A stretch of DNA of 64,000 bases. Source: Pleurotus ostreatus/Saccharomyces cerevisiae fusant (Eukaryota > Opisthokonta). The notes below the pieces were generated by a model. The model worked only from the letters and a program-made list of their open reading frames with translations. It was not told where the DNA came from and searched no databases. The stretch's first letter is position 1. Each line of letters begins with the position of its first letter. The translations under genes were made by a program, and so were the position numbers. Of this stretch, positions 57,761 to 64,000 are shown one piece after another. The stretch covers positions 248,001 to 312,000 of the forward strand of contig JAMQCK010000001.1 of the NCBI GenBank assembly GCA_024196135.1. The letters run 5' to 3'.

Positions 57761-58559
57761 TAGCGCGAGGGGGAGGCACGGGGGAGGGGGGATGTGGTAT
57801 GGCGATTGCCGCCGTAGGTCAGTAAGTTACATACCGTTGTGCACAGACAGAACACGATACCCAATTTGAACTTGGCATACCCACCTTGCAAACCGCACCA
57901 GCGCAGAGCGCAGAGGTTGTGCAGCGTCCTCTCGCCATGAAGGACTCCTGGAAGACTGACAACTACAAGATGAGCGACACTAAGAGGGGCAAATGGATGA
58001 ATCCACCTCGAGTGACGCATTTCATCTCAAGGCGCACTTAGAACGCTCCACCTCACGTTCTTCTGGTCAGCGCAGACCCGAGACGACGTGGGGAATGCCA
58101 CGAGACAATTCTTGCGTCATGTAAAGGTTATGCAACAAGGTAAGCGATGCATCTCAACACACTTTGTGCATATACTAACTCACCTAAACATCGAGTTTCA
58201 CCGTTCCGGTTAAATCCGCCGCTCCCCTCACGCCATAGGAAGAGGCGAAAGATCAGGGCAAGCCTCTGCGACGCGAGGAAGCGCAGACAGGCACGACAAT
58301 CACCTGTAGACCAGTCAGTGAGAGTGGACAAGAATGAAAGGTTGAGACTTACTAAAATCGACTTGCTTCAGCGACAGCGCTTCGCACTGCAAGGGCGTCG
58401 TCAGGACGAGGATAAAATATATATCTCGGTGGTCAGTCAGCGCAACATCGCTGGACTACAAGGGAAACACTTACAAGCCAGCGTCGAGACGGGATTCGCT
58501 TAACGGCCAAAAATCGAGGGTCAGGGTCAGTGTACAACCTCACCGCGATGGACAATATT
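57761..58559. other. Region with scattered exon-like segments, minus strand
   Basis: A minus-strand stretch near 58130-58375 reads CEALSLKQVDF, then after a GTAAGT...CTACAG intron CRACLRFLASQRLALIFRLF. The joined frame then stops at 58128. It might be the end of a many-exon gene reaching into 59 kb, but I cannot confirm it. Confidence 0.25.
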
Positions 58560-59730
58560 CCCCCCGTACCTAGACGTGTGAGGGATGTTGCCTGAGCCTG
58601 CTGACGCGCCAGCGAGTGGCAAAAGTCTCGGCTGCAACAATTCGAGGATCAGCCACGAGTTCGCGCAAGAATATTATCAAGACACATCTGAATCGATTGG
58701 ACGCTTGTCCTTCGCCTATCCTCGCCGGCGCCACGTCTTCCGACCCCAGTGGCGGCCACGCATGAGGGCACCGGTCCCTCGGGCATCAGGACAGTCTGGT
58801 CGCATCGCCCTGCGCGCTGCTGCTCGTCTCCAGAAACCTCGACCGCGCCCTGAGAGAGATAAGTCAGTCAGTACTGTATGCAGTGTACGACGAGCTTGCC
58901 GTTGTATAACCCCACGTACTAGTGCGTGGCTCGCAGAGACGCGCAGCGCTTCAAATCGCTCGTCTCATGCTCTACACGAGTGGCCAGCGCTTAGATCGAG
59001 GGTTTGGCGCATGAACTCACTGGTAGAGATTTTTCGCGAGCGTATACAGCGCTCTTTCGAGATTTGAGCGTGGTCAGCCCCCCACAGTAAGCGATGATCA
59101 AAGACAATGACTTGCTTACTTTGCAACAGCAGCAGAGGAGAAATTTCCGTAGGTGCACCACTGGCCAAGTAGAGCGTAAGGTCCTAGGCGTCGCGGGTGA
59201 CCATCAGTAGTGTGGTTAAACCGAATCAGACGCGTACTCACCAACTTTGAGAATCACCTCCCGCCGCGCGCGATGTCCCGGTCAGCGGCGGGCGAGATTT
59301 GTAGTCATTTGGCGCTCGCGCTCATTGCGGGGAGGCCTGTACACGACGATTGGGAGCATCCACATCACGATGAGCTAGGCGATATGGATCACAAGCTGAG
59401 TACTCACCCACTTCGGCGATTTCCCCGCGCATTCAAAGCGCCACTCTGCGGCACATGCGTCAGCGTCGGTCGGGGAGTCGTCTTGAGTCTCTCTTCTCGC
59501 CGTGCAAGTCGTGTAGCGTGTTTCTGCGACGCTGGTGCGTCTCGTTCCCGCACGCGCGCATCGTAGTCGGAGACGTGCTCGCCATCCGTGACAGGAGTGG
59601 CTGGGGTCACCCGTGGCGATGGCGAGGGGAGTCGGCCCCGAGGTCGCGTGGCGGGAGCACGCCTGGCGGCGGGATCAGCGCTCGTCGCGGCACAAGGCGC
59701 GGCGAAGCCATGCTGGGGTCACTGCCGCGC
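58560..59730 (-). CDS. Uncertain multi-exon gene with short exons
   Basis: A minus-strand frame at 59404-59660 reads VTPATPVTDGEHVSDYDARV followed by ASQKHATRLARREERLKTT. It ends at a consensus donor (GTGAGTACTCAG), with acceptors downstream near 59310 and 58865. Further short segments (SAVYAREKSLP; ETFATRWRVSRLRQH) follow before a stop near 58577. The sequence upstream of 59800 is a pure pyrimidine run on this strand, as in many fungal promoters. No family recognised and the exon chain is incomplete. Confidence 0.3.
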
Positions 59731-59807
59731 TTGTCGATGCACCTCGGCGGCGCCGTGGAACGTGGGGCCCAGTGCGAGGGTCAGGAAAGGATTAGGAAGC
59801 ACAGAAA

Positions 59808-59955
59808 TCTGGTTACCAGGACTCCAAAAGATAGGGTGGAATGGCACGAAGGAAAAGAGTAGAAAGAAGGGAGCAAAAGGAAAGGAGTGGAAAGGCGGGA
59901 GGGAAGTGAAGTGGAAAGTGGAGTACATAAGGGAAGAGAGGGAAGGAGAATGATG
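59808..59955 (-). promoter_or_regulatory. Long polypyrimidine tract
   Basis: On the minus strand about 145 bases are almost entirely C and T (purine-rich on plus: ggaaaagagtagaaagaagg and similar). Such tracts precede transcription starts of many filamentous-fungal genes. Here it would serve the uncertain gene to its left. Confidence 0.35.
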
Positions 59956-60726
59956 CCGCTAGTCAAACCTCACCTGGCTGTAATTCGCTTTCGAAAGCCC
60001 CACGGATATAAACGGGTCACAGCATAGCCGTAAGCAAGAGTAAAAGGAGTGTCAGCCATAGATACAGCTTTCGTTTCTAGGGCTTTCTACAGTATCTGCA
60101 TGAGGTGATGCCTCAGCCTTCAGTCCGACAATGAAGGCAGTGGAAGAGATGCACGTGGACAACGCGAACGGGAACTGCCGCAAAGTCGACGACGTGTGTG
60201 ACACAGTGTGTGTCATTGAGCGCGTCGTAAGCATGGGGACGTAAGGAAAGGTCTCGAGCGCGATGGAACGAATTCCCCAAAAGGCGAAGGTTGCCATAAA
60301 AGGCGAAGGTTGCCATATAGGGATTTTGGGATCAATCGAGTTCTCATATAGAGCCAAACCTAAAGGTTCGGCAATGAAGTTTGTGCAGTTCCAGGCGTTG
60401 ATGTCCAACATTGTTCAAGCTCGCCGGCGCCTCTCATTCTTCGAACGTTCGTTGTTTCTTCTCTAGCGGCTTCACTCGATGTAGGCGTGAACGAGTCATG
60501 CCAGCAGCGTTTTGAGTTCTTCTGTGGCCAGCCCTACTAGTAGGCAATGTCTCCCCAACTTCCGCCCGCGTCTTCCTAGGTAGCGTTGCATTCAGTGTAT
60601 CCGCATCATGTATACTTGCTTACTAGGATTCACCAGGTATACGAGCGACTGCCTGCTCACCCGCTCATCTTGTCGTCATCCCGCGACGCCTTCTAAATCC
60701 TACAAGCCCTATTCCGTCTTTGGAAA
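59956..60726. other. Intergenic region with a 19-bp tandem duplication
   Basis: A 119-codon minus-strand frame (60052-60411) has no recognised motif. Within it a 19-bp unit, aaaggcgaaggttgccata, occurs twice in tandem (60280-60298 and 60299-60317). The right end should contain the promoter of the exonuclease gene. Confidence 0.35.
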
Positions 60727-61894
60727 ATGTCTAGCGTCGTACATGCCATCGCGGTGGGTGTCAGCCGCGAGCTAGACGCACATCGTGGTACGCATAAACC
60801 AAGGACGGTAATAAGCATCATCCCTTTATATACGATGGCCAAGGGCCTGGATTTTGCTTCAACGTCTTTCCAAACACTAGCCCTCAGCATGCTTGTCAAC
60901 ACGCTATCCGGTCTGGAATCCTTGCAGAAGCAGCTGCGCCACTCGGGCATCTTCGCCCTCGACATGGAGGGCCGCGAGCTCGGTGCCGCGAACGGCAAGC
61001 TGTCCGTTATTTCCTTCCGCACACTCGACGACGCGACCTACCTCGTCGATGTCCTCGCCTTCACCATCGACCAGCTGCAGCCCCTCTTGAGCCTACTTGC
61101 GGACCCGTCCGTGACGAAGCTCGTGTGGGACGGCCGGATGGACGCGAGCGAGCTCTTACACGGCTATGGCGTGCAGCTGCGCGGGGCGGTGGACCTGCAG
61201 ATCGCGGATATCATGGCGCGCAGGAAGAGGGAGAGCTTCTTCGACCAGAAGAGGAGGCTGAGCCGAGGGTATCGAGGGATCCCGGCGTCCCTCATCACAG
61301 AGGCGGAGTTCGCTGATGTGCACCGCCTGAATGGCTTGCGCGGGGCGGCGGAGGACTATGGCGTTATCCAGAGGCCTGTGGGGCTGAGAGGTGAGCTCCT
61401 TGTGCTGGAGAGCTGAGGGACTATGCTGACGTCGGTGTCCAGGTCCCCAAGGACCCAAGTTTGATCATAGCCGGTGGCTGCAGCGCCCGCTCACGGCCGA
61501 ACATATCGCATATGCTACTGAAGATGTTGAGATGATCCTCGCGCTGTACCGCATCTTCAAGGCGCGAGGTGACATCCAGGAGGAGAACCTCAAGCGGCAG
61601 ACGGAGATGTATCACTCCACCCACAGCAGCCGCCGCCCGGATGGTTCCAACGCGTATTTGCGGCACTCGCTGATGCCACTCGACATCCTTGATCTCCCCC
61701 CTCCTAACTCGTCGCTTACTCCGTGCAACGGATGCCGTAGGGAGCTGTCTCAGAGGTGCTTCTCCTCATCCTCGTACCACGGGAAGTGCCTTGTGTGTTC
61801 GGCGATGGATAAGGAGCAGGTGAAGCCAGCTGGGGGTCGCGGCGTGCGTTACGTGCCAAGGTCGGACTTGTTCGATGGCTTTCTCTTCGCTTAG
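60727..61894 (+). CDS. 3'-5' exonuclease domain protein (DEDD, RNase D-like)
   Basis: The start at 60727 (MSSVVHAIAVGVS) is the first in frame, though the real start may be nearer MLVNTLSGLESLQKQL. Exo I is GIFALDMEGREL (Asp and Glu). Exo II is TKLVWDGRMDASEL, with the Asp of WDGRMD. After an intron near 61391-61441, Exo III appears as LTAEHIAYATEDVEMI (Y-x3-D). These four acidic residues fit a two-metal exonuclease. The C-terminus adds a CNGCRREL and CLVC pair that could bind zinc, ending DGFLFA. It resembles the EXD1/EXD2-type single-domain proteins, substrate RNA or DNA unknown. Confidence 0.85.
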
Positions 61895-62165
61895 CAACGC
61901 TGTGTAACGCCTTCTTGGACTGTGTGTGTCTCGTACCCATCGGTGTACTGTCCAAGTACTATAGAAGACAGTCTTTCCATTGTCAAAATATTAGCTTGCA
62001 TCTTGTGATCGTGAGAGAACAAGGCCTACCGAATACGGAAGCGGACATATGTCATGGTATGACCGCATCGGCGCATGATTCCCCGGACTTCAGCGTCGCG
62101 CTTCTGGCGCCCGACAACACAGACACCGTTGACCACGACCTTCATGTCCCTGACCGCGCGCAGCC
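61895..62165. other. Intergenic gap
   Basis: It separates two plus-strand genes. A longer frame at 61915-62349 overlaps the next gene out of phase and is not real. Confidence 0.3.
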
Positions 62166-64000
62166 ATGCCCAGATATAAGCCCCTCCCCGCGCTCCCTCT
62201 GGGCCCAAACCCGACGACGCTATCTGTCGATTCGCGCGAACACCGGTCCCAGATTATCCGACATGTGCTGGGAGAGATACAGGACGCGACGCTGGACAGT
62301 AGGCGCGATGAGTGGGTGGTCTCTATTGAGGAAGCCCTGGACGACCTGAGTGCGAGCATCTCGCGCGGAGACTGGCTGCACGGGCTGAAGAAGGAACGGC
62401 GGAGGCGGCGGGCGAAGATCGACCGGCACGCCACAGTCAAGGCGGCGCAGAAGATGACACGCCCCCCGTCGACGATGTCTAGGCGATCGTCCTCGGTGCA
62501 GGGGGAGGGGCAGGGAAGACCTCCGTGCGAGGCAGTCTTCTTCCCAACCACGGAGAAGCCGCAGGAGGACGTGAGCAAGTCGCTTGAGGAACTGCGTGCC
62601 ATGGTCTCCCGCGCGTCCACTTCGTCCTCCAACCCATCACGTCAGCACCTCCTCCTGTCCCTCGCACCGCCGGGGAGTAGGGCGCCTGTCCCTGCAGAGG
62701 ATTCAGGCTTTGACTTGATACCTGGACACGTCGGGTGTACTTTCCGGCCTCATGTCTTCCACCTGCCCGAGGCAGGGAACCCAGATGTAGAGAACATCGT
62801 GCTTTATGGTCTGAAGGAATACAGTGGTGCGTCTTGTCATCAACTACTCTCTAACGCACTTGCTCACACCGCTCTAGGTCCGGACGAAGAGCTCGGGCTG
62901 GTCGGCGGAACGTTCACCTTCAAGGGCATCACCTCACCCATCCAACATCACCATCTCGCCAAAGTCCTACGCATCGCCGTATACACCCACCTCTCTCTTG
63001 TACTAGAACAGCATCTCCTAGTCTCCTTCGCCGTCGCGCTGGAGTACCCCATACCCAAGACAGCGTCCCCCACGACACCTACCGCGCCAGGAGGTTGGGT
63101 GCCGGACGTCCACAGGAAGGATAGCTTGAAGGGACAGAACCGGCCCTCCTTGCTCCCCTCGAGCATCTTCAACTTCTTCTCTCGGAAGAGCCTGACAGCA
63201 CGACGAAACAACTCTCTCACCGGGTCCCATCCTCCACCACGCAGCGGCTCACTGGACATGCGCGCATCAGCATCGCACCCGGAGAACGCCCTGAGCCGTG
63301 TCGCAGACGACACATCGCTTTCACTAGGCACTCGCATCCGCCGTCTCTCCTTCATGCCTGCGGACCCAAGGAAAATCACGCCTCCAAAGGAGGAGCCCGC
63401 CCGACCCTTCGCCGCCACAATCAAACGCCTTGAGGAGGCGCGGACCCTCCTCTCGACGTCCGTCGGTGTCAAGTATCCCCTGCCTCCCCTGATGGTCACG
63501 TTAGCGAAGGAGGAGGACAAACAGCCGGGGCGCAAGCTCCGCGGCGACGAGCGCACCGGGCTCTTCAGCTTGCTCGGGTGGGAGGGGAAGGATAGCCAGG
63601 GCCGCGCCATGGCAGGGATAACTGGTTTCGTTCGCCACCAGAGCTTCCCTGTGCTCGCGTCGCTGTACATCCCCGCGGCCGACTCGCCGCAAATTCCACA
63701 AGGCGAGGACGCGATCTCGGCGGCGACAAAGGAGAACACGACGAGCTTCGTGCCTTGCGACCGGCCACGCTGGGTGACCTACCGATACTACTCGCATGAT
63801 GAGCGGGATATGTCGCTGGGGGAGATGTTGGAGGATCTAGTATTCGATGCGGATGAACTGTGCGTCAGGCAAGGGTGTGGGCTGGCGAGGGGGAAGCACC
63901 AGCAGCGGTACATCCATGGTGGCGTGCAGATTGCTGTGGACCTAGAGGAGCCTTCTGAGGCACAGGACGAGGACGAAAAAGCCAAGGACGAAGAGCAACC
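62166..64000 (+). CDS. Fab1/PIKfyve-like protein, CCT-type region (partial)
   Basis: The start is MPRYKPLPALPLGPNPTTLS at 62166. The N-terminus has a helical segment (RSQIIRHVLGEIQDATLDSR) and Arg/Ser-rich linkers. An intron (GTGCGT...CTAG, 62825-62877) joins KEYSG to PDEELGLVGGTFTFKG. ITSPIQHHHLAKVLRIAVYT lies in a helical domain. WVTYRYYSHDERDMSLGEML, then LCVRQGCGLARGKHQQRYIH, match the cysteine-histidine pattern of the Fab1 CCT domain just before its lipid kinase domain. Fab1 makes PI(3,5)P2 on endosomes and vacuoles. No FYVE finger is seen at the N-terminus and the kinase part would lie beyond 64000, so the assignment is tentative. Confidence 0.6.
   Translation, partial: MPRYKPLPALPLGPNPTTLSVDSREHRSQIIRHVLGEIQDATLDSRRDEWVVSIEEALDDLSASISRGDWLHGLKKERRRRRAKIDRHATVKAAQKMTRPPSTMSRRSSSVQGEGQGRPPCEAVFFPTTEKPQEDVSKSLEELRAMVSRASTSSSNPSRQHLLLSLAPPGSRAPVPAEDSGFDLIPGHVGCTFRPHVFHLPEAGNPDVENIVLYGLKEYSGASCHQLLSNALAHTALGPDEELGLVGGTFTFKGITSPIQHHHLAKVLRIAVYTHLSLVLEQHLLVSFAVALEYPIPKTASPTTPTAPGGWVPDVHRKDSLKGQNRPSLLPSSIFNFFSRKSLTARRNNSLTGSHPPPRSGSLDMRASASHPENALSRVADDTSLSLGTRIRRLSFMPADPRKITPPKEEPARPFAATIKRLEEARTLLSTSVGVKYPLPPLMVTLAKEEDKQPGRKLRGDERTGLFSLLGWEGKDSQGRAMAGITGFVRHQSFPVLASLYIPAADSPQIPQGEDAISAATKENTTSFVPCDRPRWVTYRYYSHDERDMSLGEMLEDLVFDADELCVRQGCGLARGKHQQRYIHGGVQIAVDLEEPSEAQDEDEKAKDEEQ

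Noticed and set aside
62090..62632. 180-codon minus-strand frame over the start of the Fab1-like gene
   Set aside because: The plus-strand frame from 62166 gives ordered, charged protein continuing through a good intron; the minus frame is its shadow.

Overview
The window is nuclear DNA of a filamentous basidiomycete, most likely an Agaricomycete and plausibly of the polypore group. Genes are GC-rich and cut by many 45-70 nt GT-AG introns. The proteins (PCNA, Hsp60, Brf1, Rrp9, Spo7-type, group III histidine kinase) are eukaryotic and fungal in type. F-box and MYND-finger families are present, and one tRNA is interrupted by an intron. The lineage call is inference; no marker was searched.

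Layout. 0.5-2 kb: conserved hypothetical (-). 2.4-3.6 kb: PCNA (+) with a large charged insert. 4.0-4.9 kb: GFA/CENP-V-type enzyme (-). 5.7-7.6 kb: mitochondrial Hsp60 (+). 8.1 kb: tRNA-Thr. 8.7-11.3 kb: kinase-like protein with a possible nuclease-like N-terminal region (-). 11.9-18.0 kb: one large disordered protein, perhaps the Byr4/Bfa1 mitotic-exit regulator (-). 18.6-20.0 kb: a foldback element with ~0.5 kb inverted arms. 20.6-23.6 kb: F-box-like protein (+). 23.8-27.8 kb: two tandem MYND-finger paralogues (-). 28-29.9 kb: Rrp9 (-). 30.5-31.8 kb: peroxisomal alpha/beta hydrolase (+). 31.9 kb: tRNA-Leu. 32.3-34.2 kb: third MYND paralogue (+). 34.4-35.1 kb: second GFA gene (-). 36.2-37.8 kb: CCCH zinc-finger protein (-). 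39.2-40.5 kb: secreted PI-PLC-like phosphodiesterase (-). 41.1-43.4 kb: Brf1 (+). 43.8-49.1 kb: group III hybrid histidine kinase (+). 49.8-50.5 kb: small cysteine-rich membrane protein (+). 51.0-52.3 kb: Cdc24-like PH-domain protein (+). 52.6-53.9 kb: second copy of the foldback element. 54.7 kb: tRNA-Phe. 55.1-56.3 kb: Spo7-like Nem1 partner (+). 56.3-60.7 kb: a poor region of fragments and short uncertain exons. 60.7-61.9 kb: 3'-5' exonuclease (+). 62.2 kb to the end: Fab1-like CCT-domain protein (+), cut by the window edge.

Most genes are housekeeping functions in no operon-like order. The lineage-specific part is the 24-35 kb block, where MYND paralogues and a GFA duplicate surround Rrp9, a hydrolase and a tRNA, and the two repeat elements at 18.6 and 52.6 kb. 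Exon joins were made by eye from splice signals and reading frame. Gene ends are firmer than inner boundaries.
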